Origin: Pedobacter soli
GTDB lineage: Bacteria > Bacteroidota > Bacteroidia > Sphingobacteriales > Sphingobacteriaceae
Length of the DNA: 64,000 nt
NCBI RefSeq assembly: GCF_900101435.1
Contig: NZ_FMZH01000002.1
Coordinates: forward strand, 248,001 to 312,000
Direction: 5' to 3'
Shown here: positions 1 to 8,362 of the stretch, in pieces
How the letters are laid out: each line of letters starts with the position of its first letter
How positions within the stretch are numbered: the stretch's first letter is position 1
Program-made: the position numbers and the translations under genes
The notes under the pieces: model-generated
What the model saw: the letters and a program-made list of their open reading frames with translations, nothing else
The model's database searches: none
Told to the model about the DNA's origin: nothing

Positions 1-25
1 CGGCTTGCTGTCCTGCTTTCCGTTT

Positions 26-63
26 CAAGTCCTCTCCCGATGAAAAATCGGGTTGCGGGCTTT
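26..63 (+). repeat. Interspersed repeat copy A (inverted match at 6851-6888)
   Basis: These 38 bases recur in inverted orientation at 6851-6888 with a single mismatch. The core is a small hairpin, CCCGAT (36-41) and ATCGGG (47-52) around a five-base loop. Just downstream lies a perfect 18-bp palindrome, ATCCGATAGCTATCGGAT (71-88). The match and hairpins are seen directly; that this is a genome-wide REP-like family is inference. The rest of 1-210 shows no gene. Confidence 0.8.
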
Positions 64-210
64 TCACTTCATCCGATAGCTATCGGATCAGGTTTAATTA
101 CTGCGGTTCAGCCTTTAATTGGCATTAAGTTCCATTCCCTTTTAATGGGATTAATAATTATTTATTTGTAAATCAGTTGTTTATGTTTTGTTAACTGATT
201 TTTCAGTCGA

Positions 211-250
211 ATAACTTATTTTTCAGTTGTGAAACTGAAAAATAAGTTAT
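211..250. promoter_or_regulatory. Perfect 18-bp inverted repeat, probable BlaI-type operator
   Basis: ATAACTTATTTTTCAGTT (211-228) and its exact reverse complement (233-250) flank the four bases GTGA. The repeat ends 10 bp before the ATG of the BlaI-type repressor gene. A related half-site with an ACTGA/TCAGT dyad lies just upstream (about 193-206). TATATTTG at 250-257 fits the Bacteroidota TAnnTTTG -7 box, but lies so close to the start that it would give a leaderless message. BlaI/MecI proteins bind dyad operators as dimers, so autoregulation is the natural reading. Confidence 0.75.
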
Positions 251-260
251 ATATTTGGTT

Positions 261-629
261 ATGGAAGAATTAACCAAAGCAGAAGAGCGCATTATGCAGG
301 TTTTATGGAAGCTGCAAAAAGCATTTGTAAAAGATATTATTGATGAACTGGATGAAGAACCGAAACCACCATACAATACCATTTCGTCTATCGTGCGTTT
401 GCTCGAAAAGAAAGGTTATGTAAATTATAAAGCTTACGGTAAGACTTACGAATATTTTCCGGCAATTAGCAAAGATCAGTATGCCAAAACTACATTTTCC
501 AAGCTGTTTTCGGGGTATTTTGATAATTCGCCAGCCAGCCTTTTGTCTTTTATGGTAAAAGAGGAAAAGCTAAGTGAAAAAGATATAGAAGAAATTAAGC
601 AGTTAATTAACCAAAACAGCAGGCCATGA
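261..629 (+). CDS. BlaI/MecI/CopY-family transcriptional repressor
   Basis: This is a 122-residue winged-helix protein. The N-terminal part (about residues 1-70) reads as the family's DNA-binding domain, with LTKAEERIMQVLW and the recognition-helix region YNTISSIVRLLEKKGYV. The C-terminal helices (about 75-120) form the dimerisation and protease-sensitive part. I chose the ATG at 261; a TTG two codons upstream would add only two residues. The stop overlaps the start of the next gene by four bases, so repressor and M56 protease are co-translated. In the BlaI/BlaR1 paradigm the membrane protease senses an envelope signal and causes cleavage of the repressor. The operator at 211-250 is the likely target. 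No beta-lactamase is nearby, so the regulon is probably envelope maintenance rather than drug resistance (inference). Confidence 0.92.
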   Translation: MEELTKAEERIMQVLWKLQKAFVKDIIDELDEEPKPPYNTISSIVRLLEKKGYVNYKAYGKTYEYFPAISKDQYAKTTFSKLFSGYFDNSPASLLSFMVKEEKLSEKDIEEIKQLINQNSRP

Positions 630-2191
630 TTTTGATTTATCTCCTTAAAGTTTCGGCGTGTACAGCATTGTTTTTTGCAGTTTATCATTTCTTGCTGGCC
701 AGGCTTACGTTTTTTAACCTGAACAGAGTTTACTTGCTACTGATGCTGGTATTCAGTTTCATAATACCTGCTTTAACTATCGAAAATATACAGGAAATAG
801 TTGTGCCTGCCGATCAAAAATTAAATCAGGTTACTTATGCAAAAAATGATGGCTTTGTAGAGCAGGATTTTATAGATAATGGTGCAAAGCCGGTTAAAAA
901 CTTAAATTGGGAATTGCTTCTCGTTTATGCATACCTCAGTATTTTGATTCTTTTATCTTTCAGAATGGTTTTGATGATGATCCGGATTAAGCATCAGTTG
1001 CGTAAAAACAAGTTGGGGGAGGAAGATTCGGTTATTCTGGTGGGTAAAAACTCGGCCATTAAAAACTGTTCTTTCCTTAACCGCATCGTAGTCGATATTT
1101 CTCTACCGCCCAGCGAACGCGAGCTGGTCATCAGGCACGAGTTGGTGCATGTAAAACAGTTACATGCAGCAGATAAACTACTGGCAAATGTAGTAACCGC
1201 TGTTCTTTGGTTTAACCCCGTTATTTATTTCTGGCGTAATGCCATCGATCATAACCACGAATTTTTGGCCGATCGGGAAACCTCACGCGTAGCCGATAAA
1301 AAAGTTTATGCATCGTTGCTGCTTAACCTGGCCATGCCAGCCAAACAACTTGCAACCCATAGCTTCAGTAAGTTACCCTTAAAAAATAGAATTATGATGT
1401 TGTACAAAGAACCCAATGCAAAACTGAAAAGGCTGGCTTATTTAGCCGTAGTGCCCGTATTGTTGATCTGCTGCATGGCATTTATCAACAGAAAAGAAAT
1501 TATTGTAGAAAAAACAATGGCTGGTGCCGAAATTCCGTCAGATGCACCGCGAAAACCCAATGTTTATGCCATGAATTACCTTAAAGATAACCTGATTATT
1601 AAGCGAAATACACGGGGAGCCATTAAAGCGGTAGAAGTGGTATTGGTTGTTGATGCGGGCCATGGTGGTAAAGATGCTGCAGCAACGGCTGTAGATGGGC
1701 AAAGAGAAAAGGACCTCAACTTACGAGCAGTAAAAATTTTAAAGGAAGAAGCTGCAAAAAGAGGGATAAAAGTATTGCTCACCAGAGATAAGGATGAATA
1801 TCTGTCTCTTCGCGATCGCCTGCCTCAGCAACCTGTAACTGCATTTATCTCTATCCATCACAATGCTGGTGTAAAAAACAGTGAGCAGGTTCCTTTTAAT
1901 GGTGTAGAAGTATACGTTTCTAAATTGAACAAAAACATTAAGGTTGCGGAAGAATTTGGTACAGGCATTTTAAGTAAACTGAATAAACTGGAAGGCCTGC
2001 CGGTGAGGGGAGCCTTAAAGGAAGCTAACCTGTATTTGTTACGCGAATCGAAAGCGCCTGCCGTGGTAATTGAAATGGGTAATATTGCCGACGAAAAAAG
2101 TCTGGAGTATATCAGTCAGGAAAAAAATATTCGCAGGATGAGTAACCTGATTCTGGATGGTTTTGTAGAATTTTCACAACGCGGCTGCTAA
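626..2191 (+). CDS. M56 (BlaR1/MecR1-like) membrane metalloprotease fused to a C-terminal N-acetylmuramoyl-L-alanine amidase
   Basis: This 521-residue protein has membrane segments near residues 1-20, 35-52 and 98-116. A zinc protease domain follows, with HELVH and the downstream HEFLADRE motif, then another membrane segment at about 270-290. After that helix, where BlaR1 carries a penicillin-binding sensor, there is an Amidase_3-type domain (about 340-521). It shows the full set of likely zinc and catalytic residues: the His of AGHGG, the Glu of REKDLN, the His of SIHHNA and the Glu of VIEMGN. The protein should therefore bind or cut peptidoglycan stems outside while its protease faces the cytoplasm and acts on the repressor encoded just upstream. 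Both halves look catalytically intact. That the amidase is a sensor rather than a working hydrolase is inference. Confidence 0.88.
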   Translation: MILIYLLKVSACTALFFAVYHFLLARLTFFNLNRVYLLLMLVFSFIIPALTIENIQEIVVPADQKLNQVTYAKNDGFVEQDFIDNGAKPVKNLNWELLLVYAYLSILILLSFRMVLMMIRIKHQLRKNKLGEEDSVILVGKNSAIKNCSFLNRIVVDISLPPSERELVIRHELVHVKQLHAADKLLANVVTAVLWFNPVIYFWRNAIDHNHEFLADRETSRVADKKVYASLLLNLAMPAKQLATHSFSKLPLKNRIMMLYKEPNAKLKRLAYLAVVPVLLICCMAFINRKEIIVEKTMAGAEIPSDAPRKPNVYAMNYLKDNLIIKRNTRGAIKAVEVVLVVDAGHGGKDAAATAVDGQREKDLNLRAVKILKEEAAKRGIKVLLTRDKDEYLSLRDRLPQQPVTAFISIHHNAGVKNSEQVPFNGVEVYVSKLNKNIKVAEEFGTGILSKLNKLEGLPVRGALKEANLYLLRESKAPAVVIEMGNIADEKSLEYISQEKNIRRMSNLILDGFVEFSQRGC

Positions 2192-2208
2192 ATAAACGGA
2201 CGGCTAAA

Positions 2209-2436
2209 ATGAGCAGAGATAAAGCTGTTGTCTCACTCTTCGGAAATGCCAAATTAATTTATAATGAAGTGGTCTTATCTGGAGCTAAAATTGTTTACAA
2301 CAAGAAGAAAAATTCGGTAATGGTAAATAAAGCAACCATGACTACTGGCAACAATGAAGTTATAAAAGCAGATAGTTTGTTCTTTAATTTAAATACCGAA
2401 AAGGCCAGATTATATGGCACTGGTTTTAACCATTAA
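2209..2436 (+). CDS. Small OstA/LptA-like beta-strand protein, possible fragment
   Basis: The 75-residue product has the alternating pattern of OstA/LptA-type beta-jellyroll repeats, as in LFGNAKLIYNEVVLSGAKIVY followed by a second strand pair ending in KARLYGTGF. LptA-like proteins bind lipopolysaccharide in the periplasm, but no signal peptide is present here. The gene starts 17 bp after the amidase fusion and its stop directly abuts the next ATG, so it is inside the operon. It lies in a different frame from the upstream gene. It could be a separated periplasmic tail of an M56 protein, a decayed remnant, or a real small protein. Confidence 0.55.
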   Translation: MSRDKAVVSLFGNAKLIYNEVVLSGAKIVYNKKKNSVMVNKATMTTGNNEVIKADSLFFNLNTEKARLYGTGFNH

Positions 2437-4815
2437 ATGTTGCGGTTTTCTTTCTTTTTGTTTGTCTGTTTTTCTGCTTTGCACTCATGGGCACAGTTCA
2501 GCATTTTTGGTAAATTAACAGATCAAAATTTTAATACTTTACCAGCTATTACCATTAAAATTTCTGGTTCTGGAAGTCAGTTAAATTATACTCAGACTGA
2601 TAGCTTAGGTAATTACCATTTTAAAGGTTTAAAAGGTGGTCAGTATTTGATTACTTACAGTGCACTTAATTTTAAGACCACAACCAGAAGCCTATATTTA
2701 ACATCTGATACCATTATTAATATACAGCTGTTTGCAAATGAGCAAATGTTAGCTGATGTAGATATAAAGGCTAAACAACCCTTAATCACCCATAAAATAG
2801 ACCGCACTATTTTCAATGCTGAAAATAGTTTGGCAGCTATCGGTACCGATGCGCTCGAACTGCTGGCAAAAGTACCTGGAGTAAGGGTTTTAAACGATAA
2901 AGTTTCGCTGGTAGGGAAGGGGAGTGTAAGTGTAATGATCGACGATAAACTGGTGCAGCTAGCCGGCGATGACTTGTCGAATTACCTCAAATCAATTTCG
3001 GCGGGTAACATTGCAAAAATCGAAATTATAACCAATCCACCGGCAAAGTACGATGCCCAGGGAAATAATGGCTTAATTAATATTGTACTCAAAAAAACAC
3101 TGGGCAATGGTTTTAAAGGCTCGGTAAATGCTGGATTAAATCAGGCCACCTATGCTGCGGCTGTTATTGGAGGTAATTTAAATTACCGCAAAGATAAGCT
3201 CACACTATATACCAATCTTAATTTCAGAAAAGGATCACTGGTACCTTTAGAGCAAAGTAACATTTACTATCCTGCGCAGCAGTGGGAAGTTGTAAATAAA
3301 GACCGTAATTTTCGAACAGTACCCAGCGGGCAGTTAGGTTTCGATTATCAGTTTTCGAAAGGTGGTACCGTTGGCGCTTCCTATGCCGGTGGCCTTACCA
3401 ATTTTCATTCAGAAGAGCAGATCAATACTTCGGTTTTTGGAGCAGCACATCTTATTGATTCAGCACTAAACTCCAATGCCAATGCCAAAATCAGGTCGCA
3501 TTACCACTCGGCCAGTATATATTTACAACAATTGCTGGATACTGCGGGCAAAACATTTACACTTAATGCCGACTGGTTTAGGTACAATGATGATAAAAAC
3601 CGGTTCTTTGATAATACCAGTTATTCCTCAAACGGACAGCTTATTCCAGGCTCCTTTGCCGAGTATTTATCGGCCAGTAAGCAGCAGATAGCCCTATATA
3701 CATTAAAGGCCGATTTCGATTTGCCTTATCCTTTTTTGAAGATATCGCTTGGCGGAAAAACCAGTTTTATCCAAAATGAGAGTGATGTTAACTTTTTTAA
3801 ACGCAATGCAGGAACCTATATCCAGGATGAAAAACAAAGTAATTTGTTCAGGTACCGGGAAAATACGCAGGCGCTATACCTTAATGCAAGTAAAAATATT
3901 AAACGCTGGGATTTTCAATTCGGTTTACGCGGGGAATATACGCAGCTTGATGGTGTTTCGGTAAATGAGCACAATCAGATCCGGTATTTCCAGATGTTTC
4001 CCACTGCTTTTATTAGTTACCGGGCAAGCGAGCAAAGTGTTTGGTCGGTAAATTATGGCCGGCGAATTAACCGTCCTGCTTACCGTAAACTCAATCCGTT
4101 CCGTTGGTACAGCAACCAATATGTTTATACAGAAGGCAATCCGTTTTTAAAACCATCATACAATAACAATATCAGCCTGATGCATATTTACAAACAGCTA
4201 TTTACCACTACTTTTTCGTTTAGCAAAACCACCGATGGCTATAACGATGTAAATTTTGTTGAGGCGCTTTCCAATACCCAGTCATCAAAACCGGTTAATT
4301 TTATTACGGGCTATCATTATCAGCTAAGCAATTCAGTTGTGCTTAATCCGTTAAAGATTTGGGAGAATACTAGTCAGCTTGATGTTTTTTACAATGTAGC
4401 TAACTCTGCACTACCGCAAACTTTAAAGCGTTTAACAGGCTTAGGTGCTTATTTTGCCAGTACAAATCAGTTCGTTTTTAACCAGTCGAAAACTGTGCTT
4501 GGCGACATTAGTTTCTGGTACGCCTGGCCTACGGTTGATGGAGTAAACAAAAGCAGTAGCCAATATAATCTGGATATTGGCTTTAAAACGTTATGGCTCA
4601 ATAAAAAATTGCAAATCGCCCTGGCAGCTACCGATATTTTAAAAACAGATCGCTATCGTTTTAGCAGTTTAATTAACGGCATTAATCAGGTATATCACAA
4701 TTACTACGATAGCCGGCAGTTAAGGTTTTCGGTAAGTTATAATTTTGGCAATGAAAAAATTAAGCGACAAGAAATTAAACAAGGTAACGAGGAGGAACGG
4801 AAGAGAAATAACTAG
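2437..4815 (+). CDS. TonB-dependent-receptor-like outer-membrane beta-barrel protein with CarboxypepD_reg domain
   Basis: The 792-residue protein begins with a signal peptide ending near HSWAQ (residues 1-19). A carboxypeptidase-regulatory-like domain follows (about 22-95, FGKLTDQNFNTLPAITIKISG), then a plug-like region with the typical NPPAKYDAQGNNGLINIVLKK motif (about 200-225). A long beta-barrel fills the rest. This matches the outer-membrane beta-barrel family (PF14905 type) common in Bacteroidota. The ATG follows the previous stop without a gap. No SusD partner is present, so it is not a classical polysaccharide uptake pair. Its placement behind the BlaI/M56 unit suggests envelope-stress control. 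The substrate is unknown. Confidence 0.85.
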   Translation: MLRFSFFLFVCFSALHSWAQFSIFGKLTDQNFNTLPAITIKISGSGSQLNYTQTDSLGNYHFKGLKGGQYLITYSALNFKTTTRSLYLTSDTIINIQLFANEQMLADVDIKAKQPLITHKIDRTIFNAENSLAAIGTDALELLAKVPGVRVLNDKVSLVGKGSVSVMIDDKLVQLAGDDLSNYLKSISAGNIAKIEIITNPPAKYDAQGNNGLINIVLKKTLGNGFKGSVNAGLNQATYAAAVIGGNLNYRKDKLTLYTNLNFRKGSLVPLEQSNIYYPAQQWEVVNKDRNFRTVPSGQLGFDYQFSKGGTVGASYAGGLTNFHSEEQINTSVFGAAHLIDSALNSNANAKIRSHYHSASIYLQQLLDTAGKTFTLNADWFRYNDDKNRFFDNTSYSSNGQLIPGSFAEYLSASKQQIALYTLKADFDLPYPFLKISLGGKTSFIQNESDVNFFKRNAGTYIQDEKQSNLFRYRENTQALYLNASKNIKRWDFQFGLRGEYTQLDGVSVNEHNQIRYFQMFPTAFISYRASEQSVWSVNYGRRINRPAYRKLNPFRWYSNQYVYTEGNPFLKPSYNNNISLMHIYKQLFTTTFSFSKTTDGYNDVNFVEALSNTQSSKPVNFITGYHYQLSNSVVLNPLKIWENTSQLDVFYNVANSALPQTLKRLTGLGAYFASTNQFVFNQSKTVLGDISFWYAWPTVDGVNKSSSQYNLDIGFKTLWLNKKLQIALAATDILKTDRYRFSSLINGINQVYHNYYDSRQLRFSVSYNFGNEKIKRQEIKQGNEEERKRNN

Positions 4816-5036
4816 GTTAGTAAAATCCATAGCATAACTTTTACCACCTAAGACAACAGGTAAGCACATTTAAGGTTTGTTTAGGTTGATATAAAACTTC
4901 AATAGCTTAAATGGTTATTAAAATTGGCCCGCAGATTTCGTTGATTACCGCAGAACGGGTAGCATGGTTTTTTACCATCTAAGACATTTTGCGATTTTTT
5001 CCATTATCTATCTTACGCCATTCCTATTTCCATCTT

Positions 5037-6167
5037 TTAAAACGCTTCAGCCAAACTGATATAAAAGCCGCTTTGGCGTTTTTCATTCGGTAATTTTTCA
5101 CCTATACCATAGTCAAGTCTAACGCTAAGTCCTTTTGCCGGATCAAAAAAGTAGCGGCCACCAACCCCATAGTTGGGTTTTAGCCCATCGCCATTAAACT
5201 GACCATTGCTAAATACCTTACCTGTGCCGGCAAAAGCTACGATACCGAAACGGTTCATAAAGCGGTAGCGTATTTCGGCTTGTGCTGCCATTAAGTTTTC
5301 GTCGCGGTAACGGCCACTGTAATAGCCACGCATCATTTGGTCGTTTCCTAACTGTTGCAATAAATAAAATGGTGTGCTTTTGCTTTGTATAGTGTAATAT
5401 AATCCCTGTACGCCTACAACCACTTTTGGGGCTAAGCTAAAGAAACCACGCAGATCGAGCTTAATCTGCGAACCATTAAAACTTTCGCCACCAAAAAAAT
5501 CAGGTGCGTATTGATAGGTTGCCCTTCCGAAGAAACCTTTGGTTGGGTAATTGTTGCTGTTGCGGGTATCATAACTTTGCGATACGCCGATCCACGCCAC
5601 TGAGCCACCATCTTTATCTAAAATAGCTGGGTTAGTGGTATAAATGCCTCCAACTTGCTTGTCGATAAAATGATAATTTTCAAAACCTAATGAAACACCT
5701 GTGTAGGCTTTGGGTAGGGTATTCATTTCTGCATCAAAAAGTGTTTTAAAAACCCTTTGATCTAATTTATCTTCATCAGCCTTTGTAGCGTTATTGCCAA
5801 TGCCATAAAAATTAAAGGGCTGGTTTTTGAAACGGATATCACCAATAAAGTGATATTTATTCCCTTTTGTCCACATGTCGCCCTTCAGCATAAAATTAGC
5901 TGTCTTTTTGGTAGAGTAGGTGGTATTCAGTGCGAAATTGGAGCTGCGGTTCAGTGTATCTTTGCGGTCTATGTAAAAGGAGTAAATAGCGCCAACACCA
6001 AATTCAAATCCAGTTTCCTGACTATAGCCAAAAGCCGGTAAAGGCAAAAAGCTGGCTTTACGTGTAGTATCTTTTTCGTTCGAGAGCATTTTCCTGATCA
6101 GTTTCATTTGTGCAAAAGAGCTTCCTGAAACAAGTGCAAGTAAAATAATTAGATAATATTTTTTCAT
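5037..6167 (-). CDS. BamA/TamA-family (Omp85) outer-membrane barrel protein
   Basis: This 376-residue minus-strand product has a signal peptide (MKKYYLIILLALVSGSSFAQ) and then only barrel sequence, with no POTRA domains. The C-terminal half contains MRGYYSGRYRDENL, which matches the conserved (V/M)RG(F/Y) element of Omp85 barrels, followed by strands ending in an aromatic residue (AEAF). Short Omp85 proteins like this are often annotated as surface antigen (D15)-like proteins in Bacteroidota. It converges with the preceding operon across a 221-bp spacer with no strong terminator. That spacer carries two near-identical TTTTACC(A/C)..TAAGACA stretches about 130 bp apart. Function is unassigned beyond membrane insertion or a pore role. 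Confidence 0.85.
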   Translation of the reverse strand: MKKYYLIILLALVSGSSFAQMKLIRKMLSNEKDTTRKASFLPLPAFGYSQETGFEFGVGAIYSFYIDRKDTLNRSSNFALNTTYSTKKTANFMLKGDMWTKGNKYHFIGDIRFKNQPFNFYGIGNNATKADEDKLDQRVFKTLFDAEMNTLPKAYTGVSLGFENYHFIDKQVGGIYTTNPAILDKDGGSVAWIGVSQSYDTRNSNNYPTKGFFGRATYQYAPDFFGGESFNGSQIKLDLRGFFSLAPKVVVGVQGLYYTIQSKSTPFYLLQQLGNDQMMRGYYSGRYRDENLMAAQAEIRYRFMNRFGIVAFAGTGKVFSNGQFNGDGLKPNYGVGGRYFFDPAKGLSVRLDYGIGEKLPNEKRQSGFYISLAEAF

Positions 6168-6200
6168 TGATGCAAAGAAAAGGAAATTTAGTTATAAGTT

Positions 6201-6700
6201 GGTTAATCGGTTAACGGTTTAAATTGGTTAACTGACACCAAATGCCAAACGCTCAACTCCAAGCTAATTGGCTCATTCGTTCATTGGTCATTTGTTCATT
6301 GGTGCTGCCAACTGTAAACTGAATTGTGGTTAATCGGTTAACTGATTAAATTGGTTAACTGACACCAAACGCCGAACGCTCAACTCCAAACTGATTGGTT
6401 CATTCGTTCATTGGTCATTTGTTCATTGGTACTGCAAACTGCCAACTGTAAACTGAATTGTGGTTAATCGGTTAACGGTTTAAATTGGTTAACTGACACC
6501 AAATGCCAAACGCTCAACTCCAAACTGATTGGTTCATTGGTCATTTGTTCATTAGTACTGCAAACTGCCAATTGTAAACTGGTTGGTTCATTCGTTCACT
6601 GGTCGTTTGTTCATTGGTGCCTGGTCATTGGTTATTGTTAATGGGTATTTGATCATTGGTGCCTGGTTATTGGTCATTGTTGTTTGATAATTGGTTATTA
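6201..6700. repeat. Degenerate tandem repeat array (about 130-bp unit, then shorter units)
   Basis: Three successive units begin with GGTTAATCGGTTAAC at about 6201, 6328 and 6462. Each continues with AACTGACACCAAA, CGCTCAACTCCAA and TTCATTGGTCATTTGTTCATT segments. After 6583 the array decays into short TTCATTGGT / GGTCATTGG units up to about 6700. No reading frame runs through it. The start of the minus-strand barrel gene lies just left of the array, so its promoter must lie in or next to it. Related TTAACC-rich stretches occur in other spacers of this window. Confidence 0.85.
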
Positions 6701-6734
6701 TAAGGTATACCTTATATATATGTTATCTCAAAAA

Positions 6735-6758
6735 GATCCTTCGACTCCGCTCAGGATG
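6735..6758. repeat. Short interspersed repeat (GATCCTTCGACTC... type)
   Basis: The 24-base element ends in CTCAGGATG and has terminal ATCCT/AGGAT complementarity. Its minus-strand translation gives the RHPERSRRI string that often appears in spurious proteins, which argues that it is a noncoding repeat. It lies 93 bp left of the second copy of the 38-bp repeat. Confidence 0.6.
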
Positions 6759-6850
6759 CCGATCGCATAGCTGAGGACGACATGCGCATCGTGACGATCG
6801 CGAGGGGATAGGTGCATTTACCTGCTGCCACCTAAACCGGATTGACGGGG

Positions 6851-6888
6851 AAAGCCCGCATCCCGATTTTTCATCGGGAGAGGACTTG
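6851..6888 (-). repeat. Interspersed repeat copy B (inverted match to 26-63)
   Basis: The sequence is the reverse complement of 26-63 with one mismatch and keeps the CCCGAT/ATCGGG hairpin (6862-6878). Together with the tandem array and the short repeats it makes the 960-bp spacer 6168-7126 a pure repeat region with no credible gene. Confidence 0.8.
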
Positions 6889-6970
6889 TACCAAAAAGCC
6901 GGGCTACCTTTAATAAAAGTTACTGTCACTGCTTTTCTGAAAAACAGGTATTAACTTATTTAAGCTAGAG

Positions 6971-6991
6971 ATCCTGAAACAAGTTCAGGAT
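6971..6991. repeat. Short palindromic repeat (ATCCTGAA / TTCAGGAT)
   Basis: A perfect 8-bp inverted repeat surrounds the loop ACAAG. The sequence resembles a widely scattered bacterial intergenic repeat; its role here is unknown. Confidence 0.55.
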
Positions 6992-7097
6992 GACGATTGT
7001 TGAGTATGACGCGCTAATTCATATTGTCTCACAAAGGCCAAACACAGCCCGCCAAACGCTAAACGCATTTACGTTTTAACCTTTCGGCCTAAATACC

Positions 7098-7105
7098 TAT
7101 TTTTG
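7098..7105 (+). promoter_or_regulatory. Bacteroidota-type -7 promoter box
   Basis: TATTTTTG matches TAnnTTTG exactly and lies 21 bp before the ATG at 7127, giving a short leader. A T-rich stretch about 20 bp upstream could serve as the -33 region, though no clear TTTG is present. Confidence 0.5.
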
Positions 7106-7126
7106 CGGCAAACAATACAAAACGAA

Positions 7127-8107
7127 ATGAGCAATACTAGAGGACCAATATCTCAGTTTATGGAGCGTAATTACCTCCATTTTAATGCTGCGGCAATGAT
7201 GGATGCGGCTAAAGGATACGAAACGCATTTGGATGAAGGTGGAAAAATGATGATTACACTTGCCGGTGCAATGAGTACTGCAGAATTGGGTATTTCACTT
7301 GCTGAAATGATTCGTCAGGATAAAGTGGCGATTATTTCTTGTACAGGTGCCAATTTAGAAGAGGATATTATGAACCTGGTTGCGCATTCTCACTATAAAC
7401 GTGTGCCTAACTATCGCGACTTAAGTCCGCAGGATGAGTGGGATTTGTTAGAGAACCATTATAATCGTGTTACCGATACCTGTATTCCGGAAGAAGAAGC
7501 TTTCCGTCGTTTACAGAAACACATCCACAAAATCTGGAAAGATGCAGATGATGCGGGCGAAAGATATTTCCCGCATGAGTTTATGTACAAAATGTTGTTG
7601 AGTGGTGTTTTAGAACAATACTACGAAATTGATCCTAAAAACTCATGGATGCTGGCTGCTGCTGAAAAGAATTTACCAATTGTGGTACCGGGATGGGAAG
7701 ATTCGACCATGGGTAACATCTTTGCTTCTTATGTAATCAAAAACGAATTCAAAGCAACAACGATGAAAAGCGGTATTGAGTATATGGGCTGGCTTGCCGA
7801 TTGGTATGTTAAAAACTCAGAAGGTAAAGGAATTGGTTTCTTCCAGATTGGCGGTGGTATTGCCGGCGATTTCCCGATTTGCGTAGTACCAATGTTATAT
7901 CAGGATATGGAAATGGAAAACATTCCTTTCTGGAGCTATTTCTGCCAGATTTCAGATTCGACTACTTCTTATGGCTCATATTCTGGTGCTGTGCCAAACG
8001 AAAAGATTACCTGGGGTAAACTGGATATCCATACGCCTAAATTTATCGTAGAAAGTGATGCAACAATCGTAGCACCCTTAATGTTTGCGTGGATATTAAA
8101 ACAATAA
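7127..8107 (+). CDS. Deoxyhypusine synthase family protein
   Basis: The 326-residue enzyme has the deoxyhypusine-synthase fold signatures: an N-terminal TLAGAMSTAELG motif, IISCTGANLEEDIMNLVAH for NAD binding, and a C-terminal SGAVPNEKITWGKL segment. The Lys of WGKL aligns with the catalytic lysine that carries the aminobutyl group in eukaryotic DHS. Bacteria have no eIF5A, so bacterial members probably use another amine acceptor; homospermidine synthesis or another polyamine reaction is the usual proposal. I chose the ATG at 7127 because the upstream TTG overlaps the -7 box. The gene is monocistronic, with a hairpin terminator at 8144-8181. Confidence 0.9.
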   Translation: MSNTRGPISQFMERNYLHFNAAAMMDAAKGYETHLDEGGKMMITLAGAMSTAELGISLAEMIRQDKVAIISCTGANLEEDIMNLVAHSHYKRVPNYRDLSPQDEWDLLENHYNRVTDTCIPEEEAFRRLQKHIHKIWKDADDAGERYFPHEFMYKMLLSGVLEQYYEIDPKNSWMLAAAEKNLPIVVPGWEDSTMGNIFASYVIKNEFKATTMKSGIEYMGWLADWYVKNSEGKGIGFFQIGGGIAGDFPICVVPMLYQDMEMENIPFWSYFCQISDSTTSYGSYSGAVPNEKITWGKLDIHTPKFIVESDATIVAPLMFAWILKQ

Positions 8108-8143
8108 TCGCAAGAAATAAATAAACCAAATTGGTTTTTGGTA

Positions 8144-8181
8144 TGCCCATTTGAGATTAGGTATCAAAAATGGGCATTTTT
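8144..8181 (+). terminator. Intrinsic terminator after the DHS-family gene
   Basis: TGCCCATTT (8144-8152) and AAATGGGCA (8168-8176) form a 9-bp stem followed by TTTTTATT. Confidence 0.8.
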
Positions 8182-8273
8182 ATTGCCTCAGTGGCTCAAA
8201 TCAGCATTTGTTTAGAATGATTATAAATTGTATTTCCAGTCACTATTATGTCATGGGATTTATTAATAAGTTA

Positions 8274-8281
8274 TACTTTTG
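8274..8281 (+). promoter_or_regulatory. Probable -7 box of the respiratory operon
   Basis: TACTTTTG matches TAnnTTTG and lies about 80 bp before actA. No good -33 element is seen at the expected distance. It is the only such match between the terminator at 8144-8181 and actA. Confidence 0.4.
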
Positions 8282-8362
8282 TTCAAGTTTTGATGGGGCT
8301 ATCTGGGTTCAAACATCAATTTCACAACAAAAAGTAAATTAAATAAGTATAAAGTGTTCATT

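Noticed and set aside
261..2191. Beta-lactam resistance operon
   Set aside because: The BlaI/M56 pair is present, but there is no beta-lactamase or penicillin-binding sensor domain; the sensor position holds an amidase.
6723..6929. Minus-strand 68-codon reading frame in the repeat spacer
   Set aside because: Its sequence is made of interspersed repeats and gives the RHPERSRRI string typical of spurious translations.
8151..8342. Plus-strand reading frame between the DHS-family gene and actA
   Set aside because: It begins inside a terminator hairpin, overlaps the likely promoter of actA and resembles no protein.
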